Origin: Catellatospora citrea
Lineage (GTDB): Bacteria; Actinomycetota; Actinomycetes; Mycobacteriales; Micromonosporaceae
DNA length: 64,000 nt
Direction of reading: 5' to 3'
Assembly: GCF_003610235.1 (NCBI RefSeq)
Contig: NZ_RAPR01000001.1
Location: 4,340,001-4,404,000 of the forward strand
Shown here piece after piece: positions 1-7,124 of this stretch. Below the pieces are notes generated by a model that did not search any database, was not told where the DNA came from, and was given only the letters and a program-made list of their open reading frames with translations. How positions within the stretch are numbered: the stretch's first letter is position 1; every line of letters begins with the position of its first letter. Both the position numbers and the translations under genes were made by a program.

Positions 1-1
1 C

Positions 2-340
2 GTCAACGGCATCACCGACCTGGTCGTCACCAAGCTCGACATCCTGTCGGGCCTGGAGCAGGTCCCGGTCTGCGTCGGCTACGAGGTCGACGGCGAGCAC
101 CTCGACGAGATGCCCATGACCCAGACCGCCTTCCACCACGCCAAGCCCGTCTACGAGTACCTCCCCGGCTGGTTCGAGGACATCTCCAAGGCCCGCGACT
201 TCTCCGAACTCCCCCTGAACGCCCAGCGCTACATAGAACGCCTGGAAGAACTCTGCGGCACCCGCATCTCCATGATCGGCGTAGGCCCCGGCCGCGACGA
301 GAACGTGGTCCGCCACGACATGCTCGCCGCCCTCGCCTGA
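2..340 (+). CDS. purA: Adenylosuccinate synthetase, C-terminal part (5' end outside window)
   Basis: The last 112 residues of adenylosuccinate synthetase, which joins aspartate to IMP using GTP, the first step from IMP to AMP. The visible part contains the conserved [18 protein letters not shown] stretch and the family's typical C-terminal ending with [12 protein letters not shown]. The reading frame is open to the window edge, so the start is missing. A palindrome at 350-414 follows the stop by 9 bases and could act as its terminator. Identification is firm from the conserved C-terminal motifs. Confidence 0.95.
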   Translation, partial: VNGITDLVVTKLDILSGLEQVPVCVGYEVDGEHLDEMPMTQTAFHHAKPVYEYLPGWFEDISKARDFSELPLNAQRYIERLEELCGTRISMIGVGPGRDENVVRHDMLAALA

Positions 341-349
341 CGCTCTTCT

Positions 350-414
350 GCGTTGATCATGAACTTATGGCACGGCTCGGCGGCGTGTCGCTGCCTTAAG
401 TTCATGATCAACGC
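350..414. repeat. Palindromic element, 18-bp perfect arms (copy 1 around the nuclease-like gene)
   Basis: Arms 350-367 and 397-414 are perfect reverse complements (GCGTTGATCATGAACTTA) around a 29-base centre. Bases 352-374 are also a perfect 23-bp inverted repeat of 1446-1468, which lies beyond the gene at 490-1455. The element could terminate purA, but its repetition on the far side of the gene suggests a REP-like or mobile-element boundary. Confidence 0.85.
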
Positions 415-428
415 ATGGAGGCCACCGG

Positions 429-449
429 CTGTCCACAGGGTTATCCACA
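429..449 (+). other. Two DnaA-box-like 9-mers
   Basis: CTGTCCACA at 429-437 is one mismatch from the actinobacterial consensus TTGTCCACA, and TTATCCACA at 441-449 is a perfect match to the classical DnaA box. They lie between the upstream palindrome and the start of the nuclease-like gene. There is no dnaA/dnaN context, so this is not the chromosomal origin. A role in DnaA binding or in the element itself is only inference. Confidence 0.4.
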
Positions 450-489
450 GGGGTTGTGAGCTGGGGTTGGGCGGCTCAGGCTGGCCGAT

Positions 490-1455
490 GTGCTTGCTGT
501 GCAACGACTTGCCGAGCGGCAGGATGGTCTGATCACCGCGGCCCAGTGCCGCGACCTGGAGTTATCCACCGCTGCTGTCAAGAGGTTCCTCCGGCAGGGG
601 GTATGGCGGACGCTGAGCCGTGGCGTCTACCTGGTCGACGCCGACCTGCGGGGTCAGCCTGACTCGCCGAAGGCGCTGGTTCGGGCCGCGGTGCTGACCG
701 GTGGCCCGCATGCGGTCGCGGTGCTGGAGAGCGCGGCCGCCGTGCACGGACTGCACGGGTTGCGGTCGCAGGATCGGCTGCACGTCAGTCTGCCGGGTGC
801 GCTGGCGGTGCCGCGGCGGCTGTCCGAGGCGACCGTGGTGCCGCACCAGCTGACCCTCGCCGACGCGGACGTGACCGTGGTCGACGGGATCGCGGTGACC
901 ACGGTGCGGCGTACCGTCGCGGATCTGCTTCTGAAACTCGACCGCCTGGCCGCGGTGTCGGTGCTCGACTCGGCCCTCCACCAAGGGCTGCTGACCGAGG
1001 AGGACCTTGCCGAGCTGCCACGGCTCCTGTTCGGCCGGCGGGGGGCCACGGTGGCGCGGACCTGGATCGAACAGGCGGACGGCCGCGCCGAGTCGCCGCT
1101 GGAGACCCGCGCCCGCCTGCGCTGCGCCGACGCGGGCGTGCCGCCCGACGAACTGCAGGCGGTGATCGCCGACGGGTCCGGCCGCGTGCTGGCCCGCGTC
1201 GACATGCTCTGGCGTGCCGCGCGGCTGATCGGCGAGGCTGACGGCGGCGAGTTCCACGACCGCCCCGACGCCGTGTTCCGCGACCGCCAACGCCAGAACG
1301 ACCTCGTCAACGCCGGCTACCGCATCGTCCGCTTCACCTGGGCCGACACCCTGGATCCCCAGCTGATCCCGCATACCGTGCGGCGTGCGCTGGCGCGGGT
1401 TCCACAAGGTGATCATGAGGTTGTGGACATGAACCGCCGTCGACCCGTGCCATAA
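490..1455 (+). CDS. AbiEi-like winged-helix plus DUF559 (Vsr-like) nuclease-domain protein
   Basis: A 321-residue protein with a GTG start; GTG at 499 is an alternative. Residues 1-50 resemble the AbiEi antitoxin N-terminal winged helix (AERQDGLITAAQC, then RQGVWRTLSRGVYL). Residues about 195-305 are a DUF559 domain of the Vsr/PD-(D/E)xK fold, with likely metal ligands E205 (SPLE), D238 (RVDMLW), E249 and D251 (GEADGG), then RQNDLVNAGYRIVRF. There is no partner gene such as AbiEii. Palindromes flank it at 350-414 and 1408-1469, and the second covers the 3' end of the coding sequence. Family assignment is by motif; whether it cuts DNA is unknown. The protein at 33587-34519 is a distant paralogue with the same residue spacing. 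Confidence 0.75.
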   Translation: MLAVQRLAERQDGLITAAQCRDLELSTAAVKRFLRQGVWRTLSRGVYLVDADLRGQPDSPKALVRAAVLTGGPHAVAVLESAAAVHGLHGLRSQDRLHVSLPGALAVPRRLSEATVVPHQLTLADADVTVVDGIAVTTVRRTVADLLLKLDRLAAVSVLDSALHQGLLTEEDLAELPRLLFGRRGATVARTWIEQADGRAESPLETRARLRCADAGVPPDELQAVIADGSGRVLARVDMLWRAARLIGEADGGEFHDRPDAVFRDRQRQNDLVNAGYRIVRFTWADTLDPQLIPHTVRRALARVPQGDHEVVDMNRRRPVP

Positions 1456-1469
1456 GTTCATGATCAACC
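1408..1469. repeat. Palindromic element copy 2, overlapping the 3' end of the nuclease-like gene
   Basis: The right arm at 1451-1469 is an exact match to the element at 350-414; the 23 bases 1446-1468 are the perfect reverse complement of 352-374. A degenerate left arm (GGTGATCATGAGGTTGTGG, from 1408) lies inside the coding sequence, so the last roughly 16 codons are written by the palindrome. It ends 20 bases before the purD start and could affect purD expression. Confidence 0.7.
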
Positions 1470-1488
1470 CGGAAGGTAGGCTGGGGGC

Positions 1489-2736
1489 GTGCGGGTACTG
1501 GTGGTTGGTGGTGGGGGGCGGGAGCACGCCCTGGTGTTGGGGTTGGTGCGGGATCCGGGGGTTACGGCCGTTGTCGCGGCGCCGGGGAGTCCGGGGATCG
1601 CGGAGGTGGCGACCGAGCTGCGGGAGGTGGACATCCTGTCGCCGGAGGCGGTGGCGGGGCTCGCGGTGGAGGTCGAGGCCGACCTCGTGGTCGTGGGGCC
1701 GGAGGCGCCGCTCGTGGCCGGGGTTGCCGACGCGGTGCGGGCCAAGGGCATCCCGTGTTTCGGGCCGTCCGGCAGTGCGGCCCGGCTCGAAGGCTCCAAG
1801 GACTTCGCCAAGCAGGTCATGACCGCCGCGAAGGTGCCGACCGCGCGTGCCTTCACGTGCAGTACGCCCGAGGAGGCGGCGCGGGCGCTGGACGCGTTCG
1901 GCGCGCCGTACGTGGTGAAGAACGACGGGCTGGCCGCGGGCAAGGGTGTCGTCGTCACCGACGATCGCGCTGCCGCGCTGGCCCATGCCGCCGAGTGCGG
2001 CCGGGTCGTCATCGAGGAGTACCTCGACGGGCCCGAGGTGTCGCTGTTCGTGGTGACCGACGGCGTGACCGCGGTGCCGCTGCTGCCCGCGCAGGACTTC
2101 AAGCGCATCGGCGACGGCGACGCGGGGCCCAACACCGGCGGCATGGGGGCGTACGCGCCGCTGCCGTGGGCGCCACCCAACCTGGTCGACCACGTCATGG
2201 CCACCGTGGCCCACCCGACGCTGCAGCAGATGCGCGACGCGGGCACCCCGTTCTCCGGCCTGCTCTACATCGGGCTGGCGATCACCGAGGGCGGCCCGAA
2301 GGTGATCGAGTTCAACGCGCGCTTCGGCGACCCGGAGACGCAGTCGGTGCTGGCGCTGCTCGACACGCCGCTGGGCGGCCTGCTGTACGCGGCGGCCACC
2401 GGCGAGCTGGCGGGCCACCCCGAGCTGCAGTGGCAGGACGCCTTCTCGGTGACCGTGGTGCTGGCCGGCGCCGGGTACCCGGCGAGCGCGCGTACCGGCG
2501 ACGAGATCACCGGCGCGGCGGGGCTGATCCACGCGGGCACCAAGCGCGACGCCGACGGCGTGCTGCGTTCGGCCGGGGGCCGGGTGCTGTGCGCGACGGC
2601 GACGGGGCACGACCTGCACGCGGCGCGCGCGGCGGCGTACGAGCTGGTGTCGCACGTGGAGCTGGCGGGCAGCCAGTACCGCACCGACATCGCGCTGGCG
2701 GCCGAGGAGGGCCGCGTCGTCTCCCCCTGGCGCTGA
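1489..2736 (+). CDS. purD: Phosphoribosylamine-glycine ligase (GARS)
   Basis: A 415-residue enzyme of normal length that makes glycinamide ribonucleotide from phosphoribosylamine, glycine and ATP, the second step of purine synthesis. Visible marks are the N-terminal GGGGREHAL loop, GPSGSAARLEGSKDFAK, the ATP-grasp region with KNDGLAAGKGVVV, and the metal-binding FNARFGDPETQ. The GTG start at 1489 is set by the family N-terminus MRVLVVGGGGREH. It follows the nuclease-like gene by 33 bases, with a palindrome arm between them. A 52-base repeat at 2801-2852 lies downstream, between it and the convergent acyl-CoA synthetase gene. Confidence 0.96.
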   Translation: MRVLVVGGGGREHALVLGLVRDPGVTAVVAAPGSPGIAEVATELREVDILSPEAVAGLAVEVEADLVVVGPEAPLVAGVADAVRAKGIPCFGPSGSAARLEGSKDFAKQVMTAAKVPTARAFTCSTPEEAARALDAFGAPYVVKNDGLAAGKGVVVTDDRAAALAHAAECGRVVIEEYLDGPEVSLFVVTDGVTAVPLLPAQDFKRIGDGDAGPNTGGMGAYAPLPWAPPNLVDHVMATVAHPTLQQMRDAGTPFSGLLYIGLAITEGGPKVIEFNARFGDPETQSVLALLDTPLGGLLYAAATGELAGHPELQWQDAFSVTVVLAGAGYPASARTGDEITGAAGLIHAGTKRDADGVLRSAGGRVLCATATGHDLHAARAAAYELVSHVELAGSQYRTDIALAAEEGRVVSPWR

Positions 2737-2800
2737 CACCGCCCGCATCCGTCACCGCAATTGATGCGGCGGCTCCGACCTGCACAAACGCAGATCGAAT

Positions 2801-2852
2801 GTTAAGAAGGGCACCTTCTACAACGCATAGCGTTAAGAAGGTGCCCTTCCTT
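2801..2852. repeat. 52-nt palindromic repeat, family GAAGGGCACCTTC, copy A
   Basis: An imperfect hairpin whose two arms both carry the GAAGGGCACCTTC / GAAGGTGCCCTTC core. Its reverse complement matches the copy at 38087-38138 at all but about three of 52 positions, including the unpaired asymmetry TTAACGC against GCGTTGTA. It sits between the convergent purD and acyl-CoA synthetase genes, where it could act as a two-way terminator. Confidence 0.8.
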
Positions 2853-2890
2853 CTTCCCGGCGCGCGGCGGAGCGTGGGGGGCCGGCGGGG

Positions 2891-4456
2891 TTACATGGTG
2901 CGGAGGAGGCGGGGGATGACCTTGCCGGTGGCCGTGCGGGGGAGCTCGGGGACGAAGTGGACGTCGCGGGGGACGCTGAAGCGGGCCAGGTAGTGGCGCA
3001 CGTACTCGCGGACCTCGTCGCGGTCGAGGTGCTGGCCGGGGTGCAGGACCAGGTAGGCGGCCAGGCGCTGGCCGTAGTCCGGGTCGGGGACGCCGATCAC
3101 GGCCGCCTCGCGGACCTGCGGCAGCTGGGTGAGCAGTTCCTCGACGGGGCGGGGGAAGACGTTCTCGCCGCCGGAGACGACCATGTCGTCGGCGCGGCCG
3201 TCGACGTACAGCAGGCCGCCGGCGTCGAGGTGGCCGAGGTCGCCGGTGCCGAGCATGCCGTCGGGCCGGTCGCCGGGCGGCGGCGGGACACCGGGCCCCC
3301 GGGTGTATCCCTCGAACAGCATCTCGTTGCCGACGTGGATCTCGCCGATGCGGCCGCGGGGCACGGGCAAGCCGGTCGGGTCGAGGATCGCGATCCGGGT
3401 GCCGTGTGGCGGCCGGCCCGCGGTGCCGGGGTCGCGGCGCAGGTCGGCGGGGGTGGCGATGGACGCCCAGGACGCCTCGGTGGAGCCGTACAGGTTGTAG
3501 AGGCAGTCGCCCCACGTGTTCATGAACCGGGTGGCCAGCCCGCCGGGCAGGGCTGATCCGCTGACCGCGACGACCCGCGGCGGCTTCGCGGGCACCGCTC
3601 CCGCCTCGACCAGCCGCTGCAGCATCACCGGCACGGCGAACAGGGCGGTGCACCCGTGCACGTCGACGGCGTGCGCGGTGGCCACGGGGTCGAACCGGCG
3701 CTGGAGCACCACGGTGGCGCGCATGGCCAGGGAGAGTTGCAGCGCGGCGTACCCCCAGGTGTGGAACAGGGGTGCGGAGATCAGGATGCGCTCGCCGACG
3801 TTCAACGGGATGCGGTCGATGATGGAGACGAGCGGGCCGAAGCCGGGCGGGGTCGGCCGGCGGGCGCCCTTGGGCGCGCCGGTGGTGCCCGAGGTGAGCA
3901 CGATGGTGCGGCCGGCGCGGCTCACGTCGGTCCACCGGCCCTGCGGCGGGGTCTCGGCCAGCAGCGCGTCCACCCGGGACTCGTCGAGCCGCTCGCACGG
4001 CGCGGCGGCGGCGACCGGAGCGAACTCGCGGTCGTGGATGAGCAGGCGCAGTTGCTGCTGCTCAGCCACCGCGGTGAGCTGCGGCGCGGACAGCGCGGTG
4101 TTGACCAGGACGGCGTCCGCGCCGAGCAGTGAGCAGGCGACCATGGCCTCGATCAGGCCGACGTGGTTGCGGCACATCAGGCCGACGCGTACGCCGGGCG
4201 CCACGCCCCGGGTGCCGCCGAGCGCGACAGCTAGGCGCTGGGCGCGGTGCAGCAGCTGGCGGTAGGTGATCGCCCCGCAGTGCTCGTCGATGATCGCGGG
4301 GCGGTGCGGGTCGCGGGCCTCGGCGGCGCGCAGCTCGCCGGCGAGCGTGAAGCCCCACCGGCGCAGCGTGTTGAGCTGGTCGGCGACGCGGGTCGGGCTG
4401 CCGGGGCTGAGCAGCCCGCGGCGGGCCAGGGTGCGGACAATGAAGAGCAGGTCCAC
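2891..4456 (-). CDS. Acyl-CoA synthetase (AMP-binding, FadD-like)
   Basis: A 521-residue ATP-dependent fatty acyl-CoA ligase that activates carboxylic acids through acyl-AMP. The motifs are the P-loop-like TSGTTGAPKGARR near residue 190, YGSTEASW near 330, GTGDLG and YVDGRADDMVVSGGENVFP, and the C-terminal catalytic lysine in TGKVIPR. It has its own promoter region, separated from the upstream acyl-CoA dehydrogenase gene by a terminator at 4524-4555. A TTAC-N6-GTAA dyad at 4499-4512, inside a wider GTTACC/GGTAAC repeat, sits just before the gene and is a likely site for the TetR regulator encoded at 6309. Exact substrate unknown; medium to long chain is inference from context. Confidence 0.9.
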   Translation of the reverse strand: MDLLFIVRTLARRGLLSPGSPTRVADQLNTLRRWGFTLAGELRAAEARDPHRPAIIDEHCGAITYRQLLHRAQRLAVALGGTRGVAPGVRVGLMCRNHVGLIEAMVACSLLGADAVLVNTALSAPQLTAVAEQQQLRLLIHDREFAPVAAAAPCERLDESRVDALLAETPPQGRWTDVSRAGRTIVLTSGTTGAPKGARRPTPPGFGPLVSIIDRIPLNVGERILISAPLFHTWGYAALQLSLAMRATVVLQRRFDPVATAHAVDVHGCTALFAVPVMLQRLVEAGAVPAKPPRVVAVSGSALPGGLATRFMNTWGDCLYNLYGSTEASWASIATPADLRRDPGTAGRPPHGTRIAILDPTGLPVPRGRIGEIHVGNEMLFEGYTRGPGVPPPPGDRPDGMLGTGDLGHLDAGGLLYVDGRADDMVVSGGENVFPRPVEELLTQLPQVREAAVIGVPDPDYGQRLAAYLVLHPGQHLDRDEVREYVRHYLARFSVPRDVHFVPELPRTATGKVIPRLLRTM

Positions 4457-4486
4457 GACGGTGAGGCCTCTCGTTCGATCGCCAGG

Positions 4487-4513
4487 GTTACCCGGATATT
4501 ACTGAGCGGTAAC
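4487..4513. promoter_or_regulatory. TetR-type operator candidate before the acyl-CoA synthetase gene
   Basis: TTACTGAGCGGTAA at 4499-4512 fits TTAC-N6-GTAA. An outer GTTACC (4487-4492) and GGTAAC (4508-4513) form a second overlapping dyad. The same 14-base pattern occurs at 6266-6279 and 32235-32248, always at promoters of lipid genes. Confidence 0.65.
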
Positions 4514-4523
4514 TAAAAAGTGA

Positions 4524-4555
4524 AGACGGCGGCCTGCAAAAGCAGACCGCCGTCT
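4524..4555 (-). terminator. Terminator after the acyl-CoA dehydrogenase gene
   Basis: A 9-bp perfect stem (AGACGGCGG / CCGCCGTCT) with a 14-base loop, 16 bases beyond the stop of the minus-strand acyl-CoA dehydrogenase gene. Confidence 0.65.
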
Positions 4556-4570
4556 ATGGCTGTGACGATT

Positions 4571-5782
4571 TCAGCGCAGCGAAGCTCCGGTGATGGCGCG
4601 GGCGATCACCAGGCGCTGGATCTCGCTGGTGCCCTCGAAGATCGTGTAGATCTTGGCGTCCCGATACCACCGCTCCACCGGGTGCTCGCGCAGGTAACCC
4701 GCGCCGCCCAGGATCTGCAGCGCCTTCTCGGTCACCGACACCGCGACCTCGCCCGCCTTGAGCTTGGACATCGAGCCCTCGCCCGCGGTGAACGGCCGGT
4801 TGTTGCGGCCCATCCAGGCCGCCCGGTACACCAGCAGCCGCGCGGCGTCGATCTCCATGCGCATGTCGGCCAGCGCGAACGCGATCGCCTGGTTCTCCAC
4901 GATGGGCTTGCCGAACTGCACCCGCGTCTTGGCGTACTCCAGCGCGTACTCGTACGCCGCCCGCGCGATGCCCAGCGCCTGCGCGCCGACCGCGGGCCGG
5001 GACAGCTCGAACGTGCGCATCGAGGCCTGCCCCGAGGAGCGCTGCCCGGACCGCGCCCGCGCCAACCGCTCGTCGAGCTTGTCCTTGCCGCCGAGCACGC
5101 AGTTGCCGGGCACGCGCACCTCGTCGAGGAACACGTCAGCCGTGTGCGAGGCGCGGATGCCGAGCTTGCGCAGCTTGCGGGCGGTATGCAGGCCCTTGCT
5201 GCCGGGCGGCACGATGAAGCCGGCCTGCCCGCGCGAGCCCAGCTCCGGGTCCACGACGGCGGTCACCACGTGCACGTTGGCGATGCCGCCGTTGGTGGCG
5301 TACGCCTTCTGTCCGGTCAGCACCCACTCGTCGGTGGCCTGGTCGTACACCGCGCGGGTGCGCATGGCGCCCACGTCGGAGCCGGCCTCCGGCTCGGTCG
5401 AGCAGAACGCGGCGACCTTCGGGTCCTCCTTGGTGCCGAAGCACTGCGGCACCCATTCGGCCATCTGCTCGGGGGTGCCGGAGCCGAAGATCCCGGCGAC
5501 CGCCAGGGAGGTGCCCATGATGGCCAGCCCGATGCCGGCGTCACCCCAGAACAGTTCCTCGCTGGCGATGCACATGGACAGCCCGCTCGGGTCGGCCCAG
5601 AGGTTGGCCAGGAACTCGAAGTCGTAGAGGCCGATCTTCGCGGCTTCGGCGATGACGGGCCAGGGAGTCTCCTCCCGCTCGTCCCACTCCGCGGCGGCCG
5701 GGCGCACGACCTGCTCGGCGAAGCCGTGCACCCAGTCCCGCAGATCCCGCTGCTCCTCGTTCAGATCGAGCGAGAACTCCAT
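4571..5782 (-). CDS. Acyl-CoA dehydrogenase
   Basis: A 403-residue FAD enzyme that introduces the 2,3 double bond in acyl-CoA. It shows the N-terminal helical domain (LNEEQRDLRDWVHGFAEQVVRPAA), the FAD/substrate segment AAFCSTEPEAGSDVGAM, GQKAYATNGGIANVHVV, and the C-terminal LQILGGAGYLREHPVERWYRDAKI with the likely catalytic glutamate in IYTIFEGTSEIQ. It lies 6 bases downstream of the SCP2 gene and is probably cotranscribed with it from the operator region at 6266. Length and motifs are normal for the family; substrate chain length cannot be read from sequence. Confidence 0.92.
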   Translation of the reverse strand: MEFSLDLNEEQRDLRDWVHGFAEQVVRPAAAEWDEREETPWPVIAEAAKIGLYDFEFLANLWADPSGLSMCIASEELFWGDAGIGLAIMGTSLAVAGIFGSGTPEQMAEWVPQCFGTKEDPKVAAFCSTEPEAGSDVGAMRTRAVYDQATDEWVLTGQKAYATNGGIANVHVVTAVVDPELGSRGQAGFIVPPGSKGLHTARKLRKLGIRASHTADVFLDEVRVPGNCVLGGKDKLDERLARARSGQRSSGQASMRTFELSRPAVGAQALGIARAAYEYALEYAKTRVQFGKPIVENQAIAFALADMRMEIDAARLLVYRAAWMGRNNRPFTAGEGSMSKLKAGEVAVSVTEKALQILGGAGYLREHPVERWYRDAKIYTIFEGTSEIQRLVIARAITGASLR

Positions 5783-5788
5783 GGAAGG

Positions 5789-6241
5789 TCAGGCCTTGGG
5801 GATGTTGAAGAGGTTGGCGATGTTGGCGGCCAGGGCCAGATCGCCCTTGGCCTTCAGCTTGCCGGTCATGAACATCATGACGGGATTGCCGTTGCCGGAG
5901 ACGACCTTGAGGAAGTCGGCCGGGCCCACGGTCACGGCGAGCTTGGGCTCGTTGACCGGGGTCTCCGACAGGGTGCAGGTGCCCTTGGAGATGACCAGCT
6001 CGTAGGTGTCCGAGCCGCCGTCGGCGGCACCCGTGATGATCCAGTGGATGACCGCCTCGGTGTTGCCGGCGCGGTCCGGGCGGAACAGGCCGGGCATGCG
6101 GCGGAAGATCTCGTCCAGCACCTTCGTGCGCAGGTCGCCGCCGAGCACCTCGTTCAGCTGCGCGTCGGAAGCGTTCTTGACCAGGCTGGCGAACTGCGCC
6201 GGGTCGAGGGAGCTGAAGTCAGACAGGTCGAAGTCGGCCAT
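5789..6241 (-). CDS. SCP2 sterol/lipid-binding domain protein
   Basis: A 150-residue single-domain protein of the SCP2 type, which binds lipids in a hydrophobic tunnel. The ISKGTCTLSETPVNEPKLAVTVGPADFLKVVSG segment, followed by MMFMTGKLKAKGDLALAANI, matches the domain's C-terminal half. The ATG at 6241 is chosen because a GGAGGA ribosome-binding site lies about 5 bases upstream; an ATG six codons earlier is possible. It leads a two-gene operon with the acyl-CoA dehydrogenase gene and is divergent from the TetR gene. A role in carrying acyl-CoA or lipid to the dehydrogenase is inference. Confidence 0.85.
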   Translation of the reverse strand: MADFDLSDFSSLDPAQFASLVKNASDAQLNEVLGGDLRTKVLDEIFRRMPGLFRPDRAGNTEAVIHWIITGAADGGSDTYELVISKGTCTLSETPVNEPKLAVTVGPADFLKVVSGNGNPVMMFMTGKLKAKGDLALAANIANLFNIPKA

Positions 6242-6265
6242 GATGTCCTCCATAACCATTGGAAC

Positions 6266-6295
6266 TTACTCGTGCGTAACCTTACGACGGAGTAG
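6266..6295. promoter_or_regulatory. TetR-type operator in the SCP2 / tetR divergent promoter
   Basis: TTACTCGTGCGTAA at 6266-6279 fits TTAC-N6-GTAA. A second weaker match, TTACGACGGAGTAG, follows at 6282-6295. The position between divergent genes is typical for TetR autoregulation plus control of the adjacent operon. Confidence 0.65.
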
Positions 6296-6308
6296 GTAGG
6301 CTGGCAAG

Positions 6309-6992
6309 GTGCAGAGCAACCCACTTCCTCCAGGTGACGACGCGCCGGCGAGCCCGCGCGCCGGGGACACCCCGCGCGGCCGGGTGCCGCGGGCGGAGCG
6401 CGAGCAGCAGATGCTCGACGCCGCGGTGCTGGTGTTCTCCCGCCGGGGATTCCACCACGCCAACATGGACGAGATCGCCGAGCTGTCCGGCGTGTCCAAG
6501 CCCATGGTGTACGCGTACCTCGGCACCAAGGAGGAACTGTTCATCGCCTGCCTGCGCCGCGAGTCCGCGCGCCTGGTCAGCGGCCTGGCCGCGGCGGCCG
6601 ATCCCACCCTCCCCCCGGACCAGCAACTGTGGCGAGGGCTCAAAGGTTTCTTCGAGTTCGTCGGCGCGCACCGCGACGGCTGGTCGGTGCTCTACCGGCA
6701 GGCCCGCACCCAGCAGCCGTTCTCGGTGGAGGTCGCCGCGATGCGCGAGACGGTCGTCGAGGTGATCACCGATCGCCTCGACGGGGCGCTGCGCCTGGAG
6801 GGGCGGCAGGTCAAACCCGACGACCTCACCGCGATGGCGCTGACGCTGGTCGGCGCGAGCGAGTCGCTCGCCGACTGGCTGGCCGACCACCCCGACGAAG
6901 ACCCGGGGCGTACGGCGACACGCCTGATGAACGCCGTCTGGCTCGGCGCGGACCAGCTCATGCGCGGAGTGGCCTGGCGTCCACCGGCCTGA
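6309..6992 (+). CDS. TetR-family transcriptional regulator (likely lipid-metabolism repressor)
   Basis: A 227-residue regulator with a GTG start. The TetR helix-turn-helix occupies residues about 30-75 (MLDAAVLVFSRRGFHHANMD, then EIAELSGVSKPMVYAYLGTK), followed by an alpha-helical ligand-binding domain. It is divergent from the SCP2/acyl-CoA dehydrogenase operon and shares its operator. The same dyad at the acyl-CoA synthetase and FabG/thiolase promoters suggests that it controls both lipid clusters, with an acyl-CoA as possible inducer; this is inference. A perfect 12-bp hairpin at 7001-7032 follows the gene. Confidence 0.88.
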   Translation: MQSNPLPPGDDAPASPRAGDTPRGRVPRAEREQQMLDAAVLVFSRRGFHHANMDEIAELSGVSKPMVYAYLGTKEELFIACLRRESARLVSGLAAAADPTLPPDQQLWRGLKGFFEFVGAHRDGWSVLYRQARTQQPFSVEVAAMRETVVEVITDRLDGALRLEGRQVKPDDLTAMALTLVGASESLADWLADHPDEDPGRTATRLMNAVWLGADQLMRGVAWRPPA

Positions 6993-7000
6993 CCGCACGA

Positions 7001-7032
7001 CGAAGGGCGCTCACCGCGGGGAGCGCCCTTCG
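7001..7032 (+). terminator. Terminator after the tetR gene
   Basis: A perfect 12-bp stem (CGAAGGGCGCTC / GAGCGCCCTTCG) with an 8-base loop, 8 bases beyond the stop codon. Confidence 0.8.
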
Positions 7033-7124
7033 TCTTCGAGGAGCCGGTCCGGCGGTGCTGCACGGGGGGACAGCACCGCCCGGACCGACTCCGGTCCACC
7101 AGCCCGGCCGGCTGGGAGATGCGG

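Noticed and set aside
429..449. Replication origin because of DnaA boxes
   Set aside because: Only two boxes, no dnaA/dnaN or gidA context and no AT-rich unwinding region.
562..2748. A 728-codon open frame on the minus strand opposite the nuclease-like gene and purD
   Set aside because: Arg/Pro/Gly/His-rich translation with no domain, running antisense to two clear genes; a usual artefact of high GC.
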